The notes: generated by a model from the letters alone, not told the origin. DNA of 64,000 nt from Gemmatimonadota bacterium (GCA_009841265.1 VXMB01000001.1:62001-126000); one strand, 5' to 3'. Positions 10,622-19,900 are shown, numbered from the stretch's first letter. Program-made: numbers and translations.

Positions 10622-11383
10622 ATGATCGTCGTGGGACTCGAGACTTCATCCACAATCGCCGGGATCGCCGTGATCCGGGACCGCCAGGTGATGGCTGAAG
10701 CGTCGCAGGAGTTGGGCGGCGTGCACGCCGAAAAGCTGCCCGGAATGCTGGAACGTATCATGGGCGACCTGGACGTGCAGTGGTCGGAAGTGGAAGCATT
10801 CGCGATCTCAATCGGACCCGGATCGTATACCGGGCTGCGGGTGGGATTGAGCCTGGTCAAGGGCCTTGCCTACGTGACGAAGCGGCCGGTCGCCGCCGTG
10901 CCCACGCTCGATGCCATCGCCTTCCAGGTGCCCTGCTGCAGGTATCCCGTCCACGTGCTGACCGATGCCCGCAGGGGCCAGGTCTACGAAGCCCGCTACG
11001 ATACGTCCGGCGGCTGGCCCGAGCGGCAGTCCGAATTCCGGGTGGGGCAGCTCGAAGACGTGTTGGCATCCATCGAGGACGAGGTATTGCTCGTCGGCAG
11101 CGGTGTCGACGCGTATCGTCCGAACATCGTCGCCGTTCTCGGTGAACGGGCCTGCTTCCCGCACGAGGGCGCCGGGCGGCTGATGGCCTCCTCGACCGCG
11201 TTTCTTGGCCTGGACCGACTCAAGCGGGGCGAGCAGTCAGACCTGAACACGCTCGAACCCCTGTACCTGCGAAAAACCGACTTCGCCAGGCAACCGCCAT
11301 CCCGGCTCGAACGGACGCCATCGGCCAGTGCTTCCCCTGCCGCGCCTGGCTCGCCTGGCCGGGCCGAAACCTCGTCTGAATAA
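10622..11383 (+). CDS. tsaB: tRNA threonylcarbamoyladenosine biosynthesis protein TsaB
   Basis: A 253-residue protein of the ASKHA fold. With TsaD and TsaE it transfers the threonylcarbamoyl group to A37 of ANN-decoding tRNAs in the cytoplasm. The N-terminal GLETSSTIAGIAV phosphate-loop-like motif and SIGPGSYTGLRVGLS, typical of TsaB, are present. Its pairing with rimI three bases downstream is a common arrangement. The last 30 or so residues are a Pro/Ala/Ser-rich tail that looks like a low-complexity extension beyond the usual end of about 230 residues. Confidence 0.92.
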   Translation: MIVVGLETSSTIAGIAVIRDRQVMAEASQELGGVHAEKLPGMLERIMGDLDVQWSEVEAFAISIGPGSYTGLRVGLSLVKGLAYVTKRPVAAVPTLDAIAFQVPCCRYPVHVLTDARRGQVYEARYDTSGGWPERQSEFRVGQLEDVLASIEDEVLLVGSGVDAYRPNIVAVLGERACFPHEGAGRLMASSTAFLGLDRLKRGEQSDLNTLEPLYLRKTDFARQPPSRLERTPSASASPAAPGSPGRAETSSE

Positions 11384-11386
11384 CCC

Positions 11387-11845
11387 ATGACCGAGGCGAA
11401 CCCCTTCGTCATACGGAAAATGGACCGTTCACACGTGCCCCCGGTCCTGGATATCGAACGGGCGTGCTATCCGGCGCCCTGGTCCGAATCCGCCTTTAAC
11501 CATGAAATGACGTCGGGAACTTCCGTTGCCCTGGTCGCGGTGGACGGGGAGTCTGTCGCGGGTTTCCTGGTGGGGTGGATCGCTGCCGACCAGGTGCACG
11601 TCGCCAACATTGCCGTGGCAGCCGGGTATCGGCGTCGGGGTGTCGGAACCGGGATGATGCTGCGGCTTCTCGAGGAGGCGGTCCGACGGGGGTGCGTTTC
11701 CTCCAGCCTGGAAGTGCGCGAGTCGAACCTGGCGGCCCGGTCGATGTACAGCCGGTTGGGATACCACGCGGCAGCCCTAAGGAAGTCCTACTATTCGAGT
11801 CCTGCCGAAGACGCCGTGGTCATGGTGAAGGACCTCGAAACATAA
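11387..11845 (+). CDS. rimI: Ribosomal-protein-alanine N-acetyltransferase RimI (GNAT)
   Basis: A 152-residue single-domain GNAT enzyme. RimI acetylates the N-terminal alanine of ribosomal protein S18. The acetyl-CoA loop YRRRGVGTGM, the preceding HVANIAVAAGY strand and the C-terminal LEVRESNLAARSMYSRLGY region match the family. It starts three bases after tsaB and is surely co-transcribed with it. It ends 15 bases from the convergent glycosyltransferase gene. Confidence 0.88.
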   Translation: MTEANPFVIRKMDRSHVPPVLDIERACYPAPWSESAFNHEMTSGTSVALVAVDGESVAGFLVGWIAADQVHVANIAVAAGYRRRGVGTGMMLRLLEEAVRRGCVSSSLEVRESNLAARSMYSRLGYHAAALRKSYYSSPAEDAVVMVKDLET

Positions 11846-11860
11846 GACTGGGCTGTGGCG

Positions 11861-13090
11861 CTATCGAAAAGCATCAACGCCACCCGTCACCAGTTTCTCC
11901 AGCACTGCAGACGCGGATCGTCCGATCTGTTCCGTGGAAGCGTGGTCGCGGAAGACGCGGCTGCCGCCCTCGGCGATCCTGCGCAGCAGTTCGCGGTCCC
12001 CGTGCAACCGGCGGACGGCGCCGGCGAGCGCTTCCGGATCTCCGCGCCTGCACAGTATGGCGCTTTCCCCGTCGGCAAGCAGCTCCCTGATGGCCGGTGA
12101 GTCCGCCGTGATGACCGCCTTGCCCGCCGAGAGGGCCACGAACACCTTGCCCGGGATCACGCGGACCGCTTTGTCCGACGTGCCGAAAATCCCGAGACAT
12201 GCGCCCCATCCCTGCAGGAACCGGTGCAACTGCTCGTAGGGTATCCAGTCCGTGAAGCGTACGTTCGCCAGGTTCAGTCTCCGCGCAGTTTCGTGTATTT
12301 CGTCCGTCAGTTGACCCGATCCGACGAAGTGAAATTCGATATCCGGTACGTCCTTCAGGCGGTTCGCCGCTTCCAGCATGAACGGCAATCCGTGTAGCGG
12401 AATGAACTTGCCGATGAACATGACCCTGAAGGGGGCGTCCCTGGAATTCGTGTCCTCCGAGGGCGGGCCTTCAGCGGGCGGGTCAATGGCCGGCGGGTCA
12501 ATGGCGGCCCTGTCCTCCACGCGCGCATCCAATTCCACGGCGCCGACGAATACCCGGGCAAACCGCTTCGGCGGCAGGTTGAATGCCTGCACGAAATAGT
12601 CTATGTGGGCTTCCGTGTCGAGCAGCACAAGGTCCGCCTTCGCGCAGGCCTGCCGGTCCAGCCAGCGCAGAAAGCGGCTCATGAGCGTGCCTTCCGCAAT
12701 GGACCGGCGGTCATCGACGAGGGTATCGTAGAGAGAGATCAGCGGACTGAAAACGAGGGGCCGGCGCGGAAACCGGGTGAGCAGCCAGGCCAGCGGCATA
12801 TCGAAATGACCGATATACCCGACCAGCATGACGTCGTAGCGGCCGACCGTGAAGACAAACTTGAATAACAGCCGGAGGCAGGCCAGCTTCAGCTCGACCG
12901 CGCGCAGGACAAGCGAGATCGGTCCCAGGTACCGGCCGGTCTTGTCGCGTTCCTTCTCCCAGAGCGGCACGTGGCACTCCAGCACCTGCCAGCCGGCCCG
13001 TTTCAGGCCTTCGGCGAGCGTCCGGTTCCGCGGATAGTCGCGTTCGTAGGTACCGAAGAAGCAGACTCGGCCGCGCGGGGTGGGTGTCAT
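11861..13090 (-). CDS. Glycosyltransferase family 4-type protein
   Basis: A 409-residue GT-B glycosyltransferase, probably cytoplasmic or membrane-associated. The N-terminal domain begins VCFFGTYERDYPRN. The C-terminal donor-binding half has VMFIGKFIPLHGLPFMLEAA, then RFTDWIPYEQL and VIPGKVFVALSAGKAVI, as in GT4 enzymes. The interdomain linker contains an in-frame 15-base tandem repeat (AIDPP twice). It is the last gene of the long minus-strand run and lies four bases after the GT2 gene, so the three glycosyltransferases and the DUF2723 protein probably act together in envelope glycan or glycolipid synthesis. The sugar is unknown. Confidence 0.82.
   Translation of the reverse strand: MTPTPRGRVCFFGTYERDYPRNRTLAEGLKRAGWQVLECHVPLWEKERDKTGRYLGPISLVLRAVELKLACLRLLFKFVFTVGRYDVMLVGYIGHFDMPLAWLLTRFPRRPLVFSPLISLYDTLVDDRRSIAEGTLMSRFLRWLDRQACAKADLVLLDTEAHIDYFVQAFNLPPKRFARVFVGAVELDARVEDRAAIDPPAIDPPAEGPPSEDTNSRDAPFRVMFIGKFIPLHGLPFMLEAANRLKDVPDIEFHFVGSGQLTDEIHETARRLNLANVRFTDWIPYEQLHRFLQGWGACLGIFGTSDKAVRVIPGKVFVALSAGKAVITADSPAIRELLADGESAILCRRGDPEALAGAVRRLHGDRELLRRIAEGGSRVFRDHASTEQIGRSASAVLEKLVTGGVDAFR
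12477..12506. repeat. 15-bp in-frame tandem repeat
   Basis: Two copies of GGCGGGTCAATGGCC (one mismatch at the end) inside the glycosyltransferase gene. They encode two AIDPP units in the interdomain linker. Confidence 0.85.
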
Positions 13091-13094
13091 GACC

Positions 13095-14018
13095 TCATCC
13101 CAGCCGTTCCCGGACGGCGTAGTCTTCCGTGCGCCGGGCCTGGTGGGCGATCATTTCGGCGATCAGCCCCATGGAGACCAGCTGGATGCCGAGGACCATG
13201 AGGAAGACGGAGAACAGCAACAGGGGTCGGGTCCCGATCCCGATACCGGTCAGCCAGAGCCAGGTCAGGTAGAGCGCGATCCCCACGCCGACGACGAAGG
13301 ACAACAGGCCGAAGGAGCCGAAAAGGTGGAGTGGCCGCCGGGTGTAGTTCGACACGAAATACACGGTGAGCAGGTCGAAGAACCCGTGGGTGAACCGTCC
13401 CAGGCCGAACTTGCTGTGGCCGTGCTTCCTGGGATGATGCAGCACCGGCGTTTCCGTCACGTGGAAACCGGCCCAGTGCGCCAGCACCGGCAGATAGCGG
13501 TGGAGTTCGCCGTAGACGGGAATGGTCTCCACGACGGCCCGGCGATAGGCTTTCAGCCCGCAGTTGAAATCGTGCAGCCGCAGGCCGCTGACGATCCCCG
13601 TGACCCGGTTGAACAGCTTTGACGGAATGCGCTTGGACAGCGGGTCCTTCCGCGTTTTCTTCCAGCCGGACACCAGGTCGAAGCCCTCGTCCAGCAGGTC
13701 GACCATGCCGGGCACTTCCGCGGGATCGTCCTGCAGATCTCCGTCCATGGTCACGACGACCTCGCCGCGGCTCGCTTCGAAGCCGACGGCCAGCGCCGCG
13801 GACTTCCCGTAGTTGCGGCGGAACCGGATGGCCCTCACCCGGTCGTCCTCCTCCCGGAGCCGGCGCAATTCGTCGAAGGACCCATCCCGGCTTCCGTCGT
13901 CGATAAAGAGCACGTCGAAGGACTTCCCCGACGCTTCGAGGGCCGTCACGATGCGCGCGTGGAGTTCCCGCAGGCTCTCCGCCTCGTTGAACAGGGGAAT
14001 CACCACGGTGATGTCCAT
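13095..14018 (-). CDS. GT2 family polyprenyl-phosphate glycosyltransferase (DPM1/GtrB-like)
   Basis: A 307-residue protein. The N-terminal GT-A domain has VVIPLFNEAESL, FIDDGSRDGS and TMDGDLQDDPAEVP (DxD-type metal site). Two C-terminal transmembrane helices follow (about residues 215-240 and 250-275). Such enzymes load a sugar from a nucleotide donor onto a polyprenyl phosphate, supplying lipid-linked sugars to membrane glycosyltransferases. ATG 14018 has a GGGAGGAG box just upstream and avoids overlap with the preceding gene. The neighbouring DUF2723 protein could be a user of the lipid-linked sugar, which is an inference. Confidence 0.88.
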   Translation of the reverse strand: MDITVVIPLFNEAESLRELHARIVTALEASGKSFDVLFIDDGSRDGSFDELRRLREEDDRVRAIRFRRNYGKSAALAVGFEASRGEVVVTMDGDLQDDPAEVPGMVDLLDEGFDLVSGWKKTRKDPLSKRIPSKLFNRVTGIVSGLRLHDFNCGLKAYRRAVVETIPVYGELHRYLPVLAHWAGFHVTETPVLHHPRKHGHSKFGLGRFTHGFFDLLTVYFVSNYTRRPLHLFGSFGLLSFVVGVGIALYLTWLWLTGIGIGTRPLLLFSVFLMVLGIQLVSMGLIAEMIAHQARRTEDYAVRERLG

Positions 14019-14052
14019 CTTCTCCTCCCTGTCATCCGCTATCGCCGGATCG

Positions 14053-15249
14053 TCACGCGGCATCGGTGCTTTCCCCCATGGAACGCCGGATTACCTGCAG
14101 CGTCTGCCGGGCCGTGTTCTCCCAGGTATAAAGCCTGCTCCTCGCCACGGCATTCCCGGCAAGCCGTTCGCGCTTTACCCGGTCGCGCAGCAGGTCGATC
14201 AACGCGCGCGCCATGGCCTCCCGGTCCCCGAGCGGGACCAGCACGCCCGTTTCCCCGTCGACCACGGCGTCCCGAAGTCCGGGCACCCGGGCCGCCACGA
14301 CGGGCACGCCGCAGGCATTGGCCTCGATCACGGTGATGCCCCATCCTTCCTTGCTTGAGGGATAGGCCGCCACCTCGGCGCGGGTCAGCAGGCGCAGTTT
14401 TTCATCCTCGGAAACGAAACCCGTGAAACGCACCGTGTCGTCCAGGCCCTTGGAACGCGTCAATGCCTCGAGCGCGCGCCGCCGGTCGCCCGTGCCCACG
14501 ATCACCAGGCACGCACCGGGCACCTCCTCGCGGACGATCGCCATGGCCTGGATCAGGTGGTCCACGTTCTTGTACTTCTTGAGGCGGCCGAGGTAAATGA
14601 CCAGGCCGGGTTCTTTCCGGTCCGGTGTGGCCGGCGCATCCTTCCGGTCCGGCGCGGCGGGTGCGTCCTTCAGGTCCGGTGTGGCCGGCGCACCCGTGTT
14701 ACCGGCGTCCAGGAACCGGCTGTCCAACCCGTTGTGCACGACGCTGATCCGGTCCGCCGCGACCCCCATCCTGACGAGTTCGTCCCGGGTGCTTTCGGAA
14801 ACCGCTTCGAAGAGGCAACGGCGGTACACCCGGGGAATCAGCCGTTCCATGAAGTACAGGTAGGTCGCGAGCACCGGGTTGATTTCCCGGTAGAACGTGG
14901 TCCCGAAAAGATGGTGCAGCAGGACCATCAGCGGGGGGCCGTCCAGAAACCAGGGCATCAGGGCCGGGATCTTGTTGATGTCTTCGATGACGACGTCGAA
15001 GGACCGGTGAGCCAGATGCCTTCTATAATACCAGGGCGCGGTGAGGTTGAACGTCCATTTCCCGCCGTGACGGATGACGTCGATCCCGTCGATCCGCTCG
15101 GATTCCGCCGCGGCGGGAAACCGGCTGCAGAGCAAGGTGACCTCGTTTCCCCATGTGGCGATCCGCGAGAAGGTCTCGTGCAGGTGTACTTCGGCGCCGC
15201 CCGCTTCCGGGTTGCGGATATCCCTCCAGTTTATGACCAGAATGCGCAT
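14053..15249 (-). CDS. Glycosyltransferase family 4
   Basis: A 398-residue GT-B glycosyltransferase. The N terminus has the GT4-typical NWRDIRNPEAGGAEVHLHE motif, and the C-terminal half has LVIYLGRLKKYKNVDHLI and the donor-site segment SSKEGWGITVIEANACGVPVVA. A linker near residues 185-210 is made of three near-copies of a nine-residue unit of the APATPDRKD type, matching a 27-base tandem repeat in the DNA. It lies between the DUF2723 gene and the GT2 gene in the same transcript. Confidence 0.87.
   Translation of the reverse strand: MRILVINWRDIRNPEAGGAEVHLHETFSRIATWGNEVTLLCSRFPAAAESERIDGIDVIRHGGKWTFNLTAPWYYRRHLAHRSFDVVIEDINKIPALMPWFLDGPPLMVLLHHLFGTTFYREINPVLATYLYFMERLIPRVYRRCLFEAVSESTRDELVRMGVAADRISVVHNGLDSRFLDAGNTGAPATPDLKDAPAAPDRKDAPATPDRKEPGLVIYLGRLKKYKNVDHLIQAMAIVREEVPGACLVIVGTGDRRRALEALTRSKGLDDTVRFTGFVSEDEKLRLLTRAEVAAYPSSKEGWGITVIEANACGVPVVAARVPGLRDAVVDGETGVLVPLGDREAMARALIDLLRDRVKRERLAGNAVARSRLYTWENTARQTLQVIRRSMGESTDAA
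14621..14695. repeat. 27-bp in-frame tandem repeat, 2.8 copies
   Basis: Copies at 14621-14647, 14648-14674 and a partial one at 14675-14695, with several substitutions. It expands the linker of the GT4 protein without breaking the frame. Confidence 0.85.
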
Positions 15250-15309
15250 TGGACTGAACCGGCTGGCGGCCCGGCCTCAGTGAAATCAGGACCCGGGACG
15301 CGGCCCGGC

Positions 15310-15359
15310 CTCAGGGATCGCTCGCATCGCCGCGCCTAGGGTCCGCTCGCATCGGCGGC
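15310..15359. repeat. Degenerate ~25-bp duplication of the DUF2723 gene end
   Basis: The last bases of the DUF2723 gene including its stop (15336-15359) recur, diverged, immediately downstream at 15310-15335. The core GCTCGCATCG is identical and the period is 25 bases. A second element, GCGGCCCGGCCTCAG, occurs at 15266-15280 and 15300-15314. Confidence 0.6.
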
Positions 15360-18065
15360 TTCCTTCAGATCCTCGATCATGTCCTGTACGACCGTATCCC
15401 CCGGAGCGATCCGCTGCCACCTTTCGAGCGTTTCAAGCATGCGGTCCGAATCATCCATCTGGAAATAGAGATTCACCAGTTGATCGTATCCCGTAGCGTA
15501 TTCGGGATGGGACGAAACGCCCCGTTCCAGCAGTTCAGCGGCCTCCGCCTCGCGGCCCAGTCTCCGCAGGGACTGGCTCAGGATGGTATACCCGTCGAAG
15601 GTACTGAATTCCCCGGCCAGTTCTGACGCAAGGCCCTCGACGGCGGCAAACTCGCCCTGGTCGGCGTTGAACTGGATGAGCATCAGCCGTTCAAGCGCGC
15701 CGTTCGTGATGTCGTACTCCAGGTACTTCTCCATGGTCTCGATGGCCTGGTCCGGCCGGCCGCGTCGCCACTGGTTCAGCGCCAGTTGATGGAAGGACAC
15801 GGTGTAGTTCCGCAGGAGGGTGCGGATCTGCGGGTCCTTGTAGACTTCGGGATCCGCTATGCCGCGGTACTGATAGACGTTCCAGAGGTTGTGCCGGGTC
15901 CGCTCCACGTCCATCAGGTCCGGATCGGGATCCGGGAGGACCCGCCAGACCATGCCTTCCAGCTGCATGTAATCGTCCAGGCCTACGTCGTTCTCCGGCG
16001 AGACGGTCACGGCGAAGAATACGGGTTTTGCCCAGTTGTTCTGCTCCAGGATGTGCAGGATCATCAGGTCCTGTACCCTGAGATATCCGATGTCCTCTCC
16101 CAGCATGCCGGCCGGGGGCACGGTCCACGTAATGCCCGCGTGATTCACCTCCCGTTCCTCCCAGCCCTGGATGTTCAGCATGTCGATGGTCTCGTCGGCC
16201 AGGGTGATGGGCACCCTGGGTTCCAGGTGCTTCAGTTGCTTGATGTACCAGTTCGTGTTGAGTAGGCTGAGATTGATCACCCGCACGTCCTTGCGAATGC
16301 CTTCCACCTCCTGGAGAAACCAGAGCGTGAAGGTGTCGTTGTCGCCGTTCGTGAAGATGAGACTGTTCTCGTCGCAGGACTGCAGCATGTTGTAGGCGTA
16401 GTCGTAGGGTATGTAATTGCCTTCCCGGGAATGTGACTCGTAATGATAGGCAAAGGGGACCAGGGGCAGTGCGGTCATCAGCACGGCGATACCGGCCGTT
16501 CCCTTGTCCACGGGCAGCTTAAGCCGGCCCAGCCAGACGCCGACCTGGTTCAGCAGAGACCGGACGCCGATGCCCATCAGCACCGCGGCGAATACGAAGG
16601 CCGGGGTGTAGAAGTAGTCCCGGATGCGGACCTCCCGTTGTATACCGCGCGAACCGTCCGAGAAGTTCAGATACAGGATCATCCCGACGCTGCAGATCAA
16701 CAGCATGGCGCCCAGGAAGACGATGCTGCGGCGGTCCCGCTCCGCCTGGGAGACGATACCCAGGGCGACCAGCAGGACGGGAAAGAGCCAGAAGGGAAAG
16801 GACGGGGCGCTGAACTGACGGGAAAAGAACCGCCAGAACCCCATGTTTTCTCCGTTTCCGAACTGGGAGGACCAACTGCCCTTTCTGTTGAACATCGATT
16901 CGAACATGCTTTCCTGGCCGTACTGCTTGCGTTCCAGAAATCCCTCGAAGTTCTGCCAGGTCGACGGATCGTTCTCGTTGATGACGGGCTGCTGGGCCGC
17001 CCGGATCGGCACGTAGAAGTTCACGGAATAGCCCATTACGGCGAGAAAGAGCACCACCGTCCAGAACGGCCACTTGTAGCGTCCGGGATCGTCGGCCGTG
17101 GCCGAGACCAGGGCCAGGACCGCGCTTACCAGCGCCAGGCTGAACATCACGGTGCCGAAGGTGGCCTCGAATCCGCCGATCACGATCAGTGGAAGTCCGT
17201 TGTATGCGCCCACGCCGTCCATGCCGAAGAATACCACGGCGACGGCGAAGATGCACAGCAGCGCCAGGTAACCCCATGGCAGCCGCCCCCGGGTGAGAAC
17301 CAGCCCGGCGATGGCGAGGGGTACCGTGACGAAAAACACGTCGATGGAAGCCACGACGCTGAACAGGATCAGGCCCATGGCCGCGCATAGCAGCACCAGC
17401 TTCCGGTTCGAACGGATGACCCGGTCCGTGAAGACCACGCAGAGGAACGCGGCCGGCAGAATCAGCATGGTGAACATGTGCACAGCGATGCCGAGAAAGG
17501 CCAGGTAGCCGACCAGGAAGAGATAACGCTCGCTGCCGTTTTGCTCGTGCCGTTCGATCCAGTGCAGCATCAGCCAGGTACAGGCCATCATGCACAGCAT
17601 GGAGAGCGCGTAGACCTCAGCTTCCACCGCGTTGAACCAGAACGTATCGGAGAAGGCCAGCAACAGCCCGCCCGTCAACGCGCTGCAGCAGACGGCCAGG
17701 CTTTCGTAGAGGGACAGCCCATCCCGGTCCCGGTTGAGCGTAACCGCCTTCACGATGACCAGGTAAACGCCCGTTACCGTCAGCGCGCTGAAGAGACACG
17801 AGGAGAAATTCACCAGCCAGGCGATGCCCAGGCCCAGGTCGGGCAATACGGTGAAGAGCCGGCCGATCAGGATGTAAAGCGGGGATCCCGGCGGATGGGG
17901 TATGCCCAGGATATAGGATGCCGCGATGAATTCGCCGCCGTCCCAGAAGGGCACCGTAGGCGCGATGGTCTTGGTGTACACGGCCAGCGACACGATGAAC
18001 GCCACCGCCATGCCGGTCATGGAAACAACGCGATAAGCAACCATGTGCTCGTAATCCTCAGTCAC
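15336..18065 (-). CDS. DUF2723 multi-pass membrane protein with C-terminal TPR-like region
   Basis: A 909-residue protein of the DUF2723 family, which is related to GT-C type protein O-mannosyltransferases (TMEM260 in animals). The N-terminal signature TVPFWDGGEFIAASYILGIPHPPGSPLY, with its acidic pair and Pro-rich loop, is clear. About a dozen transmembrane helices follow over residues 15-530. A soluble periplasmic-type region then leads to a C-terminal TPR-like helical part (about residues 760-900). The likely role is glycan transfer from lipid carriers, consistent with the GT2 and GT4 genes downstream. GTG 18065 is given; ATG 18044 is a reasonable alternative. The start region lies in a 20-base duplication shared with the end of the upstream gene. 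Confidence 0.85.
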   Translation of the reverse strand: MTEDYEHMVAYRVVSMTGMAVAFIVSLAVYTKTIAPTVPFWDGGEFIAASYILGIPHPPGSPLYILIGRLFTVLPDLGLGIAWLVNFSSCLFSALTVTGVYLVIVKAVTLNRDRDGLSLYESLAVCCSALTGGLLLAFSDTFWFNAVEAEVYALSMLCMMACTWLMLHWIERHEQNGSERYLFLVGYLAFLGIAVHMFTMLILPAAFLCVVFTDRVIRSNRKLVLLCAAMGLILFSVVASIDVFFVTVPLAIAGLVLTRGRLPWGYLALLCIFAVAVVFFGMDGVGAYNGLPLIVIGGFEATFGTVMFSLALVSAVLALVSATADDPGRYKWPFWTVVLFLAVMGYSVNFYVPIRAAQQPVINENDPSTWQNFEGFLERKQYGQESMFESMFNRKGSWSSQFGNGENMGFWRFFSRQFSAPSFPFWLFPVLLVALGIVSQAERDRRSIVFLGAMLLICSVGMILYLNFSDGSRGIQREVRIRDYFYTPAFVFAAVLMGIGVRSLLNQVGVWLGRLKLPVDKGTAGIAVLMTALPLVPFAYHYESHSREGNYIPYDYAYNMLQSCDENSLIFTNGDNDTFTLWFLQEVEGIRKDVRVINLSLLNTNWYIKQLKHLEPRVPITLADETIDMLNIQGWEEREVNHAGITWTVPPAGMLGEDIGYLRVQDLMILHILEQNNWAKPVFFAVTVSPENDVGLDDYMQLEGMVWRVLPDPDPDLMDVERTRHNLWNVYQYRGIADPEVYKDPQIRTLLRNYTVSFHQLALNQWRRGRPDQAIETMEKYLEYDITNGALERLMLIQFNADQGEFAAVEGLASELAGEFSTFDGYTILSQSLRRLGREAEAAELLERGVSSHPEYATGYDQLVNLYFQMDDSDRMLETLERWQRIAPGDTVVQDMIEDLKEAADASGP

Positions 18066-18100
18066 CGACCGAATTCAAGCGTCACCGGCCGAATTCAAGC
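18061..18100. repeat. 20-bp tandem duplication spanning a stop codon and the next start
   Basis: Two adjacent copies (18061-18080 and 18081-18100) differ by one base. The right copy contains the stop codon and last codons of the phosphoesterase gene; the left copy supplies the GTG of the DUF2723 gene. Without the duplication the two genes would overlap as GTGA. Confidence 0.9.
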
Positions 18101-18819
18101 CGCTCGGCGAGCAGGTCCGGCAGGCCGGCCTTGCGAATCTTCCGCTGTGCGGAGTCCAGGTCGTAGGGCACCCGCTTGATCTCGATCTGCTTCATCTCCG
18201 TATCGTATACACAGTACGCCGCCCGGGGATCTCCGTCCCGCGGCTGGCCCACGCTGCCCACATTCACGATGTATCTACGCTCTGATACCAGTTCAAGCGC
18301 GGACGGCGGAATCTGTATGCTGCGGTCCTCCGCGTTCCGCTTCTCGAAGATCATCGGCGCGTGCGTGTGGCCCAGCGCGCAAAGCGCCACACCGGCGGGC
18401 ATCGCCTCGAAGGCTTCGTCCGCCTGCCAGGGCGAAGTCAGGTAGATCCACTCCTCCGGACGGACCGGGCTCGCGTGGACGAGAAAAAGATCCTCGTTCC
18501 GCCAGACATAGGGCAACCCTCCCAGGTAGCGCCGGCCGTCGGGTGTAAGCTGCCGCCGCGTCCACAGCGCCGCTTCCGCCGCATAGGGGTTGAACGTGGA
18601 GATATCCAGCTTCCCGATCGCGGCATGATCGTGATTTCCCGCGATCACGTCCGCCGTCAGTCCGGTAACGCGGTCGAGGCACGCATTGGGACTGGCACCG
18701 TATCCAACGATGTCGCCCAGGCAAAGGTAACAGCCGATACGCTCACCGGCCATCGCTTCGAGTACGGCATCCAGTGCTTCCAGGTTCCCATGTATGTCGG
18801 ACAATATGCCGTATCGCAC
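18082..18819 (-). CDS. Metallophosphoesterase (YfcE/MJ0936-like)
   Basis: A 245-residue calcineurin-like phosphoesterase with the full metal-site series: SDIHGN at the N terminus, GDIVGYG, GNHDHA, and near the C terminus GHTHAP followed by NVGSVGQPRD. Such enzymes hydrolyse phosphodiesters, cyclic nucleotides or phosphoprotein bonds with a di-metal centre. The substrate is not evident. It starts with GTG about 50 bases after nusB and ends 16 bases before the DUF2723 gene. Confidence 0.88.
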   Translation of the reverse strand: MRYGILSDIHGNLEALDAVLEAMAGERIGCYLCLGDIVGYGASPNACLDRVTGLTADVIAGNHDHAAIGKLDISTFNPYAAEAALWTRRQLTPDGRRYLGGLPYVWRNEDLFLVHASPVRPEEWIYLTSPWQADEAFEAMPAGVALCALGHTHAPMIFEKRNAEDRSIQIPPSALELVSERRYIVNVGSVGQPRDGDPRAAYCVYDTEMKQIEIKRVPYDLDSAQRKIRKAGLPDLLAERLEFGR

Positions 18820-18868
18820 GTCGAGGTTTCATTTCCTGTGTATGCGCCGGCAAGCCGATCGGGCGGGA

Positions 18869-19303
18869 TCAGGCCTGGTCCGCCGCCGTGAAATGTCTCG
18901 CGGCCACGGCGTCCAGGACGCCATTGACGAACCCGCCGGACTGTTCCGTGCTGTACTTCTTGGCCAGTTCGATCGCTTCGTTGATGGATACCGCCGTCGG
19001 GATATCGAGAAAGGCGATGAGTTCGCAGGCGCCCAGCCGGAGGATGCAGTCGTCGATGCGGGCCACGCGGTCCCGGTCCCAGTGCCGCACCACCGCGGTG
19101 ATGTGGCCGTTCACAATCTCTTCGTGCTGCAGCAGCCGATCGATCAGCGCCTCGGCGAAACGCCGGGCTTGCTCGGACGCCAAGGGCCACCCGGGCAACC
19201 CGGGAAGGGCCTTGCCGGGATCCCCCCCGGTCTGTTCGGAAAGATAAAGCGACTGCAACGCCAGTTCACGGCCCAGGCGACGTTCCCCCGCGCGTACGTT
19301 CAC
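18869..19303 (-). CDS. nusB: Transcription antitermination factor NusB
   Basis: A 144-residue all-helical protein of normal NusB length. NusB with S10 (NusE) binds boxA RNA and promotes rRNA antitermination. Recognisable segments are [14 protein letters not shown] at the N terminus, [18 protein letters not shown] in the middle and [26 protein letters not shown] at the C terminus. The GTG start overlaps the stop of ribH as GTGA, and the ribH-nusB pairing is widespread, so this start is well supported. Confidence 0.92.
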   Translation of the reverse strand: MNVRAGERRLGRELALQSLYLSEQTGGDPGKALPGLPGWPLASEQARRFAEALIDRLLQHEEIVNGHITAVVRHWDRDRVARIDDCILRLGACELIAFLDIPTAVSINEAIELAKKYSTEQSGGFVNGVLDAVAARHFTAADQA

Positions 19304-19815
19304 TCCGGATCCCCTGGTCCGCCTGGTCCGCCTGGCCCGTCCGGCCCGCCTAGCTTGCGCATCACGTCCACCATTTCCAGGGCGGCCAGCGCGGCGTCCC
19401 AACCCCGGTTGCCCGCCTTCGTACCCGCCCGTTCGATGGCCTGTTCGAGGTTTTCCGTGGTCAGCACGCCGAAGATCACCGGCACGCCGGTGTCCCGGGC
19501 CGCGGCGGCGATCCCGCTGGCCGCTTCCCCGGCCACGTAGTCGAAGTGGGGAGTGGCGCCGCGGATGACGCATCCCAGGCAGATCACGGCGCCATAACGC
19601 CCGCTTGCCGCCATGTTCCGGGCTACCAGGGGAATCTCGAAAGCGCCCGGCACCCAGGCCACGTCGATCCGGTTTTCATCCACTCCGTGGCGGTGAAGCC
19701 CGTCCAGCGCGCCTTTCAGCAGGGACTCGGTGATGAACCCGTTGAAACGGCCGGCTACGATGGCGTACCGGTCGTCTCCTCCGCTCTCCACGCTGCCTTC
19801 AATGGTTCTCGTCAC
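19300..19815 (-). CDS. ribH: 6,7-dimethyl-8-ribityllumazine synthase
   Basis: A 171-residue lumazine synthase that condenses the ribityl-pyrimidine with 3,4-dihydroxy-2-butanone 4-phosphate in the penultimate riboflavin step. Motifs include [38 protein letters not shown] and [18 protein letters not shown] 19815 is chosen because it has AAGGAG seven bases upstream and gives the usual length; an ATG at 19884 would add an odd Arg/Pro-rich tail. The C terminus ends in a Gly-Pro-rich repeat ([11 protein letters not shown]) not normally part of the enzyme. Its stop overlaps the nusB start. Confidence 0.93.
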   Translation of the reverse strand: MTRTIEGSVESGGDDRYAIVAGRFNGFITESLLKGALDGLHRHGVDENRIDVAWVPGAFEIPLVARNMAASGRYGAVICLGCVIRGATPHFDYVAGEAASGIAAAARDTGVPVIFGVLTTENLEQAIERAGTKAGNRGWDAALAALEMVDVMRKLGGPDGPGGPGGPGDPE

Positions 19816-19860
19816 GCAGGCACTCCTTGCAGATTGCTTCCGGGCCGCGCGGCCGCGAGG

Positions 19861-19900
19861 GCACGGCGGTGTATCGGCCGGCACGGCGGTGTATCGGCCG
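19861..19900. repeat. 20-bp perfect tandem repeat between ribBA and ribH
   Basis: Two identical copies of GCACGGCGGTGTATCGGCCG, followed by shorter related fragments to about 19930. They fill most of the 117-base gap between ribBA and ribH. Confidence 0.92.
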
